Below are positions 7,264-16,212 of a stretch of 64,000 nucleotides of DNA, piece after piece (within the stretch, counting starts at the first letter, position 1; every line of letters starts with the position of its first letter). The stretch spans positions 1,431,001 through 1,495,000 of the forward strand of contig NZ_JBCNLP010000006.1 of the NCBI RefSeq assembly GCF_039595395.1. The letters run 5' to 3'. The stretch is from Novosphingobium sp. (GTDB taxonomy: Bacteria; Pseudomonadota; Alphaproteobacteria; Sphingomonadales; Sphingomonadaceae). The notes beneath the pieces were generated by a model. It was not told the origin of the DNA. It was given only the letters and a program-made list of their open reading frames with translations, and searched no databases. Both the position numbers and the translations under genes were made by a program.

Positions 7264-9837
7264 CTACTTCGGCAGCACAGTCCGCACGCCGGTGATCGTG
7301 ATATCACGCCAAACACCTGCCCCGTCGCCGGGCTGGCCGCCGCCCAGAAACAGGCGATAGCGCCCCGGCATCACTGCTCTTGTGCCATCCAGCTCCACCA
7401 GCGAGAGGCTGCGTGGGTCGATGGAGAAGCTCACCTTGCGCGTCTCTCCCGGCTTCAGGCTGATGCGCGAAAAGCCCACAAGCTGGCGCTGCAATACCGG
7501 CACCGTGCGCCCCTCCGGCTGAGGCACTGTCGGCGCGAGATAGGCCTGCACCACCTCGTCCCCGGCCCGCTGGCCGCTGTTGGCCACATCCACTGTCACG
7601 GTCAGCGTCTGCCCCGCCGCGACGCTCAGTTCCGTGGCATCGCCCTGCGCATAGGCGAAGCTGGTGTAGCTCAGCCCATGGCCGAAGGGGTACAGCGGCT
7701 TGCCCGTGAAGAAACGATAGGTCCGGTTCTTCATGCTGTAGTCGATATAGGCAGGCATATCGCGCGTCGCGGCATAGAAGGTGACGGGCAGACGCCCGCC
7801 CGGATTGACATCGCCCGCCAGCATCCGCGCAATTGCCGTGCCACCCGACTGGCCCGGATACCACGCCGCGACCACAGCATCGGCATGCTGCTTGCTCCAC
7901 GGATCGGCGATGGCGGCGCCGGTCATCTGCACCACCACCAGCGGCTTGCCGGTCGCCGCCAGCGCTTCCAGCAGAGCCTTCTGCGGCGCGGGCAGTTCGA
8001 TCGCGGTACGGTCGCCGCCGACAAAACCCGGCACCTCCAGCCGCAGCGCCTCGCCCTCCAGCGTGGGCGACAGGCCGGTGAAGACGACCACGACATCAGC
8101 CTCCTTTGCTGCAGCCACGGCTTCTGCCTGCTGCGCAGCAAGCGGCGCGACCCAGCGCAGACCGATGCCGCCATCCTCGCTCTTGTGGATGTAGTCGATG
8201 CGGATATCGCGCGGCCTGGCATCAGCGAAATCGAGAACCGTTTCCACGCCATCGTCACTGCCCGCGTCAGTGATGACCTGCTTGCCGTCGATCCACAGGG
8301 TGAAGGGGTCATGCCCCTCGCAATCGAAGCAGCGCGGCACATCGATGCGCAGCGTATAGCGACCAGCGGCGGGGGGCGTGATCTGCCCCGTCCAGCGCAC
8401 GCCATAGCCCTGCTCGCCAAGGCCCTTGACCGGCGGGGCGCGATCCCAGTCGAAATCGATCTTGCGGTCCTGCCGCGTCAGCAGCGGCGAGCCGCTCATG
8501 GCGGTGTTGGCGAAATAGGCGCCTTGCAGGCCCGGTTTGCCATTGGCGGACAAGGCCGTCTCCGGCACGGCAACCGGCACACCTTCAGCCAGAGCGCTGC
8601 CCTGTGCATAGCGCACCTGCGCCGCACCAAACCGCGTGCGAATGCCTTCCAGCGGCGTCACGGGGGCCGCCGCGGTGCCATGGTAATTGGCCTCCAGAGT
8701 ATCAAGCGAATCCGCATTCGGGCCGATCACGGCGATCCGCGTTCCAGCTTTCAGCGGCAGACGGTTCCTGTTGGTCAGCAGCACCAGCGCCTTTTCGGCG
8801 GCCTGCTGCGCCAGCGCGCGGTTGGCCGGCGTGTCGTTCTGCGAGGGCTTGATCCTGTCCCACGGGCTGTGCTGCCCGAAACCGATCCCCAGCGCCGCGC
8901 GCGAGGCGAACACCCGCCGCAGCGACTGATCCAGCGCGCTTTCCGGCACCAGCCCTTCCCGCACGGCCTCGGGCAGCGCGTCATAGGTCGGCCCGCAATC
9001 GAGATCGGTGCCCGCCTTCAGCGCCGCCGCCGCCGCGCCCTTCGCGTCGAGGCGATAGTGATGGAAGGTGGCGATATAACCCACCGCGTCGCAATCCGAC
9101 ACGATCATGCCCTTGAAGCCCCAATCGCCCCGCGCCTTGTCATTCAGCAAGGAAGAGGAAGCGCAGGCAGGCGTACCGTTCAGCGAATTGTAGGCGCACA
9201 TCGTCGAAAGCGCCTCGCCCTCGGTCAGCGTCGCGCGGAAGGCGGGCGAATAGGTTTCGGCCAGATCGCGCGGCGACACATCGACATCGAAGCTGTTGCG
9301 CCCGGCCTCCGGCCCGGAATGGACCGCGAAATGCTTGGGTGTGGCGATGGCCTTGGGATGGGCCGGGTCGGGGCCCTGAATGCCCTGCACAAAGGCGATG
9401 CCCAGCCGCCCGGTCAGATAGGGATCCTCGCCATAGGTCTCCTGCGCGCGCCCCCAGCGCGGATCGCGGAAGATGTTCACATTGGGCGACCAGATATGCA
9501 GCCCGCCAAAACGTCGCCGATCGGCCTTTTGCGCTTTGGCGTTATAATGCGCCCGCGCCTCGGTCGAGACCACATCGCCCACCCGATGCAGCAGATCCAC
9601 ATCCCATGTCGCCGCCAGCGCCATGGCTTGCGGGAAAACGGTGGCGATGCCGTCACGCGCGAAGCCGTGCAGCCCCTCGCTCCAGTAATCATAGGCGGGC
9701 AGATCGGCCTTGGGCAGCGCCGGGGCGGCATTGCCGAGCTGCGCCGCCTTCTCCTCCAGCGTCATCGTCGCGATCGTCTCGTCAATCGCTTTCGAGGCGG
9801 CGGGGGCATCGGCGACCATCAGCAGCAGCGGCAGCAT
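7264..9837 (-). CDS. GH3 beta-glycosidase (beta-glucosidase/beta-xylosidase) with PA14 insert
   Basis: The longest frame begins at 9888, but ATG 9837 is preceded by CAAGGACAAGCCG, a good ribosome-binding site, and begins a hydrophobic leader (MLPLLLMVADAPAAS), so I use it; this gives 857 residues. The GH3 barrel domain carries RDPRWGRAQETYGEDPYL, KHFAVHSGPE and the nucleophile D248 in MIVSDCDAVGY. The second alpha/beta domain is interrupted by a PA14-like sandwich (RYTLRIDVPRCFDCEG...LWIDGK). A C-terminal fibronectin-III-like domain follows. It would hydrolyse terminal beta-linked glucose or xylose. It is 88 bp downstream of the TBDR in the same direction, so import of the oligosaccharide and its hydrolysis are probably co-transcribed. 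Confidence 0.88.
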   Translation of the reverse strand: MLPLLLMVADAPAASKAIDETIATMTLEEKAAQLGNAAPALPKADLPAYDYWSEGLHGFARDGIATVFPQAMALAATWDVDLLHRVGDVVSTEARAHYNAKAQKADRRRFGGLHIWSPNVNIFRDPRWGRAQETYGEDPYLTGRLGIAFVQGIQGPDPAHPKAIATPKHFAVHSGPEAGRNSFDVDVSPRDLAETYSPAFRATLTEGEALSTMCAYNSLNGTPACASSSLLNDKARGDWGFKGMIVSDCDAVGYIATFHHYRLDAKGAAAAALKAGTDLDCGPTYDALPEAVREGLVPESALDQSLRRVFASRAALGIGFGQHSPWDRIKPSQNDTPANRALAQQAAEKALVLLTNRNRLPLKAGTRIAVIGPNADSLDTLEANYHGTAAAPVTPLEGIRTRFGAAQVRYAQGSALAEGVPVAVPETALSANGKPGLQGAYFANTAMSGSPLLTRQDRKIDFDWDRAPPVKGLGEQGYGVRWTGQITPPAAGRYTLRIDVPRCFDCEGHDPFTLWIDGKQVITDAGSDDGVETVLDFADARPRDIRIDYIHKSEDGGIGLRWVAPLAAQQAEAVAAAKEADVVVVFTGLSPTLEGEALRLEVPGFVGGDRTAIELPAPQKALLEALAATGKPLVVVQMTGAAIADPWSKQHADAVVAAWYPGQSGGTAIARMLAGDVNPGGRLPVTFYAATRDMPAYIDYSMKNRTYRFFTGKPLYPFGHGLSYTSFAYAQGDATELSVAAGQTLTVTVDVANSGQRAGDEVVQAYLAPTVPQPEGRTVPVLQRQLVGFSRISLKPGETRKVSFSIDPRSLSLVELDGTRAVMPGRYRLFLGGGQPGDGAGVWRDITITGVRTVLPK

Positions 9838-9925
9838 CGGCTTGTCCTTGACTGGCAAAACAAAGCCCTGGCTCCGCGCGAAGGGCATTTTCGCACGGAA
9901 CCAGGGCCCTCGGGGGGGAGGCGGG

Positions 9926-12907
9926 TTAGAAGTTGGCGCGAATACCGAAGCGATACATCCGGCCGATCACGTCATACAGGCCGGGGTTGGTGATATCGCT
10001 CGGCACGGTGGCCGCATTCTTGTTGAAGAGGTTGTCGACCTTCACGAAGGCCTGCACATTCTTCGTCACATTATAGGCCGCGCTCACGTCGACATACATG
10101 GCGCCGGGCAGATAGTTGCTGTCGATCGTCGGGTGGTTGACGGTCGAAACCGGGCAATTGCTCTGGCAGACGATGTATTCATTGGCCAGCACGCCCGCGC
10201 TGAACCAGCGCTGCTGCAGGGTGAGGCTGAACTTGTCGGTGGTGTAATCCTCGACCAGCAGCAGCTTCCACTTGGGCACCGCATTCTGGCCCAGATTGAC
10301 GCCGGCAAGCTGGATCGGAATGGTGCCCGGCAGGCCGGTGTTGGTGATGAAGTTGCGGACATGCGTGGCCAGGCCGCGCAGCGCCAGCTTGCCCGGCAGA
10401 TGCAGGCCCGACAGGTCGAACTGATAGCTGCCCTCGATGTCGAAACCATCGGTGTAGATGGAGGACAGGTTGAAGGGCTGCACCGTGACATAGGCGTTGT
10501 TCGGATCGTTCAGATTGAACGTGCCGCAGGTGGCGGTCACGCCCGAATAGCACAGGTTGATCTGCGTCTGCGCGTCGAGCGAGGAAATCGCATTGTTGAT
10601 CTTGATGCGATAGTAATCGAACGACAGGTTCAGGCGCGGCGCCCACGACGGATGCGACAGCACGATGCCCGCCTCGGTGTTGCTCGCCACTTCAGGCTTC
10701 AGATTGGGGTTGCCCGTGGTGGTCTGCAGCACGGTGAGCGAGGTGTTGTTGAAGGGATTGGTCGTGCCGGTGCGGTTGCTGGTCACCGGCGCGGCGTAAA
10801 GCTCGCTCAGATTGGGCGCGCGGATATCGCGCGAGGTAACGGCGCGCAGACGGATGCCGTCGAGCGGCGTCTGCCAGGTACCACCGATCTTCCACGTATA
10901 GACCGTGCCCGAGGTGGTGTAATGCGTCATGCGGCCCGCAAGGTTAAGGTTCGCCTTGCCGATCTGATGCGAGTCAAACAGCGGCGCGTTGAGCTCGAGG
11001 AAGCCCTCGTAAACGCTGTAGCCGCCGTGGCCGTTGTGATAGTTGCCGGCATACCAGTTGCCGCCCTGCGGATTGAGCAGCGGGTCCGAGGGATAGTCAG
11101 CGGTGTAGGACGAACCGTCGCTGACGCCATTGCCGTAAGGATCGGCATCGACCTTGTAATATTCATGGCGGAACTCGCCGCCAAAGGCCACCGAGAGGGG
11201 ACCGGCGGGCAGGCGCAGCGGCTCACCGTTGAACGAGACGCTGGCGACATCCTGATGCTGGCGGGTGTGCTGGAACGGCCCGTTGATCGGCTCGACATAG
11301 TTGAGCGCCGCCGTGCTGGGTGTCGCGCCGCCGATGATGTTGAGCGGCTGGCAACCGCTCGCCACCGCGACGGGGTTGGCGCAGGTGATCGTGCCATTGG
11401 CGCCGCGCACCGCCTGGATCGCCGCATTGTAGCGCGGCATCAGCGGAATGTTGCTGACGTTGATGTCGGTGATCTCGGTGCCGTTTTCGTAATAGCCGTC
11501 ATAGCGCCAGTCGGTGCCCAGCGCCGAGAACTTGCCCTTCGCGCCGACCACGAAGCGATACTGGTCGCGCTTGGTGTGGACGGTGACGAAATTGGGGAAG
11601 ATCGCATTGTCGACACCATAGCTGAAGCTGGTGATGCCGTTGGTCGCGCAGGCAGCCTGAATGGCGGCGGGCACATAGGGGTTCGAGCATTGCAGCGTCA
11701 GATTGCCGAACTGCGCCGAGCCGGGGTTAGGCACATTGCCCGTCGTCACCCGCGCGACATTGACGGTGGTGTAGATCTCATTGTCGCTGTCGATGTCGAA
11801 ACCGATACGCCCATAGCCGTTGGCACGCGTCAGCGAGGACATCAGCGCATTGCCGTTGGTGACATTGCCCGAACGGTCGCCGCCCTGGCACAGGCCGTTG
11901 TAGCAGCCGATGACCGCGCCATTGGCGGCATGCGAGGGCACGCCGTTGGAACCATACTGGAACTGATAGGGATTGCCGTTCTTGTCGAAGGCGGTGCCCT
12001 GCAGCGGCCCGGCGGTGATCAGGCCGTAAAGCGCGGACTGATAGCTCTGGGTGAAGTTGCGGTCGAGATACTGCGGCATGCCGTCATTGGTGATGCCGCG
12101 GTTGATGAGGTTGCGCGCGACCAGCCAGTTGCGGCCGTTCGGACCACTGCCGTTGGGATCGTTTCCGACGCCGAAACCGGCCGAGGGAATGCCGCCCTCA
12201 TGGCTGTATTCGCCGCTCACGATGACATGCAGGCGGTCTTCGAGGAAGGATTTGCCGACCGCCATCTGCACGGTGTAATTGCCGTCATCGCCATACTGGC
12301 TGATGCCGCCCTGCACATTGGCCTTGAAGCCCTTGAAGCGGGTGTTGGTCACGAAGTTGACCACGCCGCCCACCGCGTCCGAACCATAGGAGGCCGAGGC
12401 GCCGCCGGTGACGACATCGACGCGCTGGATCAGCAATTGCGGGAACAGGCTGACGTCGGCGACACCGGTGACATTCGCGCCCACGACGCGCTGGCCGTCG
12501 ATCAGCGTCAGGGTGCGGATCGGCTGAAGGCCGCGCAGCGACAGGGTGCTGAGGCCCTGCACGCCGGTCGAGGTGCCGTTCGCGCCGACGGTGGCGCCGG
12601 TGCTGCCGGTCAGCGAGGGAAGCTGGGCCACGGTGGTGAAGATATTGGGCTGGGCGTTCTTGGCGATCGCATCCGCGCCCAGCACCTGGGTCGGGGTCGG
12701 CGCGCTGAAGCCGCCGCTGGTGATGCGTGACCCGGTGACGATGATGTCGCGGCCCGGAGCGGGCGCGGCGGCGGTTTCCGGTGCGGCAACCGGGGCATCC
12801 GGCGCGGGAGCGGGTGCGGCCTGCTGCGCCAGCACGGGCGTGGCCAACATGGTGGACGCCGCCAGCGCCACACGCATGATCGTTTTCGTTGCGACAAACC
12901 TCATCAT
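9926..12907 (-). CDS. TonB-dependent outer-membrane receptor, probable oligosaccharide importer
   Basis: 993 residues with signal peptide (...LAASTMLATPVLAQ), a Pro/Ala linker and a TonB-box-like DIIVTGSRI. The plug domain shows LSLRGLQPIRTLTLIDGQR and VDVVTGGASASYGSDAVGG. A long 22-strand-type barrel ends with RMYRFGIRANF, the usual aromatic C-terminus. The ribosome-binding site is AAAGGGGGATC. Typical of sphingomonad SusC-like sugar receptors that import oligosaccharides using TonB energy. The GH3 gene follows in the same operon, and a ROK kinase lies upstream in the same orientation behind a hairpin. Substrate is inferred to be a beta-linked oligosaccharide from the GH3 neighbour. Confidence 0.9.
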   Translation of the reverse strand: MMRFVATKTIMRVALAASTMLATPVLAQQAAPAPAPDAPVAAPETAAAPAPGRDIIVTGSRITSGGFSAPTPTQVLGADAIAKNAQPNIFTTVAQLPSLTGSTGATVGANGTSTGVQGLSTLSLRGLQPIRTLTLIDGQRVVGANVTGVADVSLFPQLLIQRVDVVTGGASASYGSDAVGGVVNFVTNTRFKGFKANVQGGISQYGDDGNYTVQMAVGKSFLEDRLHVIVSGEYSHEGGIPSAGFGVGNDPNGSGPNGRNWLVARNLINRGITNDGMPQYLDRNFTQSYQSALYGLITAGPLQGTAFDKNGNPYQFQYGSNGVPSHAANGAVIGCYNGLCQGGDRSGNVTNGNALMSSLTRANGYGRIGFDIDSDNEIYTTVNVARVTTGNVPNPGSAQFGNLTLQCSNPYVPAAIQAACATNGITSFSYGVDNAIFPNFVTVHTKRDQYRFVVGAKGKFSALGTDWRYDGYYENGTEITDINVSNIPLMPRYNAAIQAVRGANGTITCANPVAVASGCQPLNIIGGATPSTAALNYVEPINGPFQHTRQHQDVASVSFNGEPLRLPAGPLSVAFGGEFRHEYYKVDADPYGNGVSDGSSYTADYPSDPLLNPQGGNWYAGNYHNGHGGYSVYEGFLELNAPLFDSHQIGKANLNLAGRMTHYTTSGTVYTWKIGGTWQTPLDGIRLRAVTSRDIRAPNLSELYAAPVTSNRTGTTNPFNNTSLTVLQTTTGNPNLKPEVASNTEAGIVLSHPSWAPRLNLSFDYYRIKINNAISSLDAQTQINLCYSGVTATCGTFNLNDPNNAYVTVQPFNLSSIYTDGFDIEGSYQFDLSGLHLPGKLALRGLATHVRNFITNTGLPGTIPIQLAGVNLGQNAVPKWKLLLVEDYTTDKFSLTLQQRWFSAGVLANEYIVCQSNCPVSTVNHPTIDSNYLPGAMYVDVSAAYNVTKNVQAFVKVDNLFNKNAATVPSDITNPGLYDVIGRMYRFGIRANF

Positions 12908-13104
12908 GATCCCCCTTTGGGCCGTCTCGGGTCATTCGCCCGACCATCGGCTTTGCGTATTTTCAGCTTCATAGGTCGAAAGCGGCGCGCTTCACAAGAT
13001 AAATTCGGTAATTTTCTTTATTTAAGTTTTGCCATGCGCAAACGCGCCACAGCCCGGCGGAGCGGCTCCGCCGGGCTGCCAGAATTACGCTATTTTACTG
13101 ATGC
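12908..13104 (-). promoter_or_regulatory. ROK terminator hairpin and TBDR promoter region
   Basis: A very stable hairpin (arms AGCCCGGCGGAG 13051-13062 and CTCCGCCGGGCT 13066-13077) sits 28 bases after the ROK stop and probably ends that transcript, although no good U run follows. Closer to the TBDR is AATTTTCTTTATTTAAG (13010-13026), one mismatch from the run in front of the GH31 gene over most of its length. Confidence 0.5.
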
Positions 13105-13995
13105 TTAGGTAGCGGTATCACCGAGCAGATCGAGCGCCAGAGCGATGGGACCCAGCGGCCCGGCAAGCGATCCAAGCCCCGGCGCCATCACAAAATCTTC
13201 CGCCGGCAGAGTCAGATAATCACCGATCAGAGCGCGCAGCTGCGCCTCGATTCGCGCGATCAGAACCGGCCGCGACGCGATCACCCCGCCGCCGAACAGG
13301 ATCTTGCGCGGCCCGGCAATCGACACCAGCGCCTGGCTCATCTGCGCCAGCGCATCGACCACCTGCTCCCACACCGGATCCTCGTCGGAGAGCGTTGCGC
13401 CATCACGCCCGGCACAGGCGGCAATCGCCGGACCTGCGGCCAGACCTTCGACGCAATCGCCATGAAAGGGACAATGGCCTTTCCATGTCGCGCCGGGCAG
13501 ACGTGCGACACGCATATGCCCGGCCTCGCAATGGCCGATGCCGCGCGTGGTGCGCCCATTGACGATCAGCCCGACGCCGACGCCGGTGCCGACCGTGACA
13601 TAGGCCAGATCGTCCAGCCCCTGCCCCGCGCCCCAGCGACGCTCGGCAAAGGCGGCGCCATTCACATCGGTGTCGAAGGCAACCGGCACCGGGTAACGCG
13701 CGGCCAGCCTGCTTGCGAGCGGCGTATCGCGCCAGCCCGCCTTGGCCGTCGAGGTGATGTTGCCATAGCTGGGCGAGGCACGATCCAGATCCAGCGGACC
13801 GAAGGAGGCGATGCCCAGCGCCTCGAAAGCGCCCTCCTGCCACCAGCCATCCAGTACAGCCTCGATGGCCGCCACCGTCCCGACCGGATCGAGCGTGGGG
13901 ATCGTCTCGCGCGCGGTGATCTGGCCTGTTTCATCGGCCATAACCACGATGCATTTGGTGCCGCCCAATTCGACGCCAGCGATACGCCTCATCAT
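13105..13995 (-). CDS. ROK-family sugar kinase (fructokinase/glucokinase type)
   Basis: 296 residues from the ATG at 13995, which follows AAAGAGAAA; two ATG codons are in tandem there, and a further in-frame ATG at 14013 lacks a ribosome-binding site. The phosphate loop is GVELGGTKC, the catalytic Asp lies in DTDVNGAAFAE, and the ROK zinc motif is present as GHCEAGHM...CPFHGDCVEGLAAGPA. The CPFHGDC arrangement is like bacterial fructokinases (Mak/ScrK/GmuE), but hexosamine or glucose phosphorylation is possible. There is no N-terminal helix-turn-helix, so it is an enzyme rather than a NagC-type repressor. It probably phosphorylates sugar released by the nearby glycosidases in the cytoplasm. 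Confidence 0.85.
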   Translation of the reverse strand: MMRRIAGVELGGTKCIVVMADETGQITARETIPTLDPVGTVAAIEAVLDGWWQEGAFEALGIASFGPLDLDRASPSYGNITSTAKAGWRDTPLASRLAARYPVPVAFDTDVNGAAFAERRWGAGQGLDDLAYVTVGTGVGVGLIVNGRTTRGIGHCEAGHMRVARLPGATWKGHCPFHGDCVEGLAAGPAIAACAGRDGATLSDEDPVWEQVVDALAQMSQALVSIAGPRKILFGGGVIASRPVLIARIEAQLRALIGDYLTLPAEDFVMAPGLGSLAGPLGPIALALDLLGDTAT

Positions 13996-14013
13996 TTTTC
14001 TCTTTTGTTTCAT

Positions 14014-14184
14014 TGAGATGAAACCGATCTTCGCGGGACAACAGCCAAGCTCGGTAAGCTCTAACTACGCTGCCGGGCGATTTATTCAATCAATTTTATT
14101 TTTTAATTGCCGCTGGTGCTTATGGCCATCACGACATTATCCCTGCATCACATCACCCAGTGCCGACACAGGAGTTCCATACGC
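14014..14184. promoter_or_regulatory. Divergent promoter region ROK kinase / GH84
   Basis: AT-rich intergenic DNA containing AATTTTATTTTTTAAT (14092-14107), the third member of the motif seen at 4088 and 13010. AGGAG at 14170-14174 is the ribosome-binding site of the GH84 gene. Confidence 0.4.
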
Positions 14185-16164
14185 GTGCCCCCCAAGCTTC
14201 TTGACCCCAAGCTTTTCCCTTACGCCGCGTCGCTCGCCCTCGCCGTTTCAAGCGCATCGGCCATGGCGCAGAGCCTCCCGGTCGCCACTCTGCCCCAGGT
14301 CATGCCGCAGCCCATCGCCATGCGCCTCACCGCCGGGCTGCTGCCGATCGGGCCCAAGGCGACGATCGTGATGCAGCGCGACAGCGACCCCGAAATGCTC
14401 CGCTTGGTGCGCGAGGGGCTGGCTGCGATCGGCGTCACGGATATCCGCATCGCGCATCGCCGACCCTCTACCGCCAGGGAAACGCTGATCGTCCTCGGCA
14501 TGGCAAGCGACACCACCGTCGCGCAGGCTCTGGCGCAGGCGGGCGGCACACCGGTCACCGATCATGAGGGCTATGCGCTGGCGAGCGCGGCCTCGGGCGG
14601 CGCGGCGCTGATCGTGCTGGCCGGCGCCGATGCGGACGGCCTCTATTACGGCGCTCAGACCTTCCGGCAGATCGCCACGCGCGGCACCATGCCCGCGCTG
14701 ACCATCGCCGACCACCCGCGCATGGCGGTGCGCGGCACGATCGAGGGCTTCTATGGCGCCCCCTGGTCCAGCGCCGACCGGCTGGCGCATGTCGACTTTC
14801 TCGGCAGCCTCAAAGCCAACACCTATGTCTACAGCCCCAAGGACGATCCCTATGCCCGCGACCGCTGGCGTGATCCCTATCCGGCAGAGCGGCTGGCGGA
14901 ACTGAAGACGCTCATCGAAGAGGCGCGGCGGCGCCATGTGCGCTTCACCTATGCGATCTCGCCGGGACCCTCGATCTGCTACAGCGCGCCCGCAGACGTG
15001 GCGGCGCTGCGCCGCAAGATCGATGCTTTCCATGCGCTGGGCGTGCGGTCTTTCTACATCGCCTTTGACGACATCAACTACACCAAGTGGAACTGCCCCG
15101 GCGACGAGGCCGCTTTCGGCGCGCCCGACAAGGCGGCGGCAGGGCGCGCCCAGGCCGCCCTGACCAATGACACGATGGGCTGGCTCACCGCGCGCGATCC
15201 GCAGGCTGGGCTGATGATCGTGCCGACCGAATATTACGACGCCGCCGAATCGCCCTATAAGGCGGCGCTGCGCGCGGTCGATCCGCGCGTCTTCGTGCAA
15301 TGGACCGGTACCGATGTGGTGCCTCCCGCCATCGCCATCCGCGATGCCAAGGCCGCCGCCAAGGCCTTCGGACGCAAGACGCTGCTTTGGGACAATTACC
15401 CGGTCAACGATTATCCGGAATCGACCGGGCGGCTGCTGATGGCCCCCTATGCGGGGCGGGCGGGCGGCCTGTCGGACGAGTTGAACGGCATTCTGGCCAA
15501 TCCGATGAATCAGGAGGCGCCCAGCCGCGTCGCGGTGACCGGCAGCGCCGCCTTCGCCTGGAACGACCGCGATTACGACCCCGAGAGCAGCCGCCTTTTC
15601 GCGGCGCGCGCTCTGGCGGGCCAAAAGGCGGAGGTGACCACGGCGCTGATGCTGCTCTTCGATCTGGAGCATCTGGCCCCCACCTTCGGCGCACAGGCAT
15701 GGCAGGTGCAGGCGCCCTTGCTGAAACAGCGCCTCGACCTTGTGCGCGACACTTTGGCCAATGGCACGCCCGCCGAGCGCGGCGCGGTGCTGCGCGACCT
15801 TGCCACGCAGGCCGATCGCATCGCCGCCGCGCCCGGCATCATCCGCGCCGGGGTGAGCGATGCCGGTTTCCTTGCCCAGAGCGCGCCATGGCTCGACGCG
15901 ATGGCGCTGTGGGGCCAGGCCCTTCAGGCGAGCACAGCGGGGCTGACGGCGGCCCTTGCGGCAGACCCCGCAGCCGCGCAGCATTTCGCCGATGCCGCAG
16001 CGCTGACCACCAAGGCCGAGGCGATCCACACGATATCGGGCACGACGCGGCCACAGGGCGCGATCCGGGTGGGCGATGGCGTGCTCGATCTCTTCATTCG
16101 ACAGGCGCCGACTCTGGTGTTTCAGCCTCAGGCGAACACGGCGCCTGTAAGCCCACAGGGCTGA
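14185..16164 (+). CDS. Secreted GH84-like beta-N-acetylglucosaminidase
   Basis: I choose the GTG at 14185, ten bases after AGGAG, because it begins a credible signal peptide (MPPKLLDPKLFPYAASLALA...ASAMAQ). A TTG at 14107 gives a longer frame with no leader. The mature 659-residue product has an N-terminal alpha/beta domain, then the catalytic barrel: RGTIEGFYGAPWS, KANTYVYSPKDDPY, and the Asp pair D295-D296 in IAFDDINY, which in GH84 polarises the substrate acetamido group and acts as acid/base. The family includes O-GlcNAcases and secreted hexosaminidases; in bacteria it cleaves GlcNAc from glycoproteins or chitin-like oligosaccharides. It is divergent from the ROK kinase, which could phosphorylate the released sugar. 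The C-terminal third is helical and less conserved. Confidence 0.87.
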   Translation: MPPKLLDPKLFPYAASLALAVSSASAMAQSLPVATLPQVMPQPIAMRLTAGLLPIGPKATIVMQRDSDPEMLRLVREGLAAIGVTDIRIAHRRPSTARETLIVLGMASDTTVAQALAQAGGTPVTDHEGYALASAASGGAALIVLAGADADGLYYGAQTFRQIATRGTMPALTIADHPRMAVRGTIEGFYGAPWSSADRLAHVDFLGSLKANTYVYSPKDDPYARDRWRDPYPAERLAELKTLIEEARRRHVRFTYAISPGPSICYSAPADVAALRRKIDAFHALGVRSFYIAFDDINYTKWNCPGDEAAFGAPDKAAAGRAQAALTNDTMGWLTARDPQAGLMIVPTEYYDAAESPYKAALRAVDPRVFVQWTGTDVVPPAIAIRDAKAAAKAFGRKTLLWDNYPVNDYPESTGRLLMAPYAGRAGGLSDELNGILANPMNQEAPSRVAVTGSAAFAWNDRDYDPESSRLFAARALAGQKAEVTTALMLLFDLEHLAPTFGAQAWQVQAPLLKQRLDLVRDTLANGTPAERGAVLRDLATQADRIAAAPGIIRAGVSDAGFLAQSAPWLDAMALWGQALQASTAGLTAALAADPAAAQHFADAAALTTKAEAIHTISGTTRPQGAIRVGDGVLDLFIRQAPTLVFQPQANTAPVSPQG

Positions 16165-16170
16165 TCGAGA

Positions 16171-16199
16171 GGGCCCGTGTCGATCCGCGATGCGGGCCC
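16171..16199. terminator. Hairpin between convergent GH84 and diguanylate cyclase genes
   Basis: GGGCCCG (16171-16177) pairs with CGGGCCC (16193-16199) in the 48-bp gap between two convergent stop codons. There is no T tract, so termination is plausible rather than certain. Confidence 0.4.
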
Positions 16200-16212
16200 C
16201 TCACCTTGCAGG

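Noticed and set aside
9710..12730. A 1006-codon plus-strand open frame opposite the TBDR and the start of GH3
   Set aside because: It is the antisense of two well-recognised genes; its translation is Arg/Gly/Ala/His-rich without domains, the usual shadow of GC-rich coding DNA. The same holds for long antisense frames at 830-2863, 7678-9993, 14248-16029, 17292-19712, 36054-37970 and 41111-43117.
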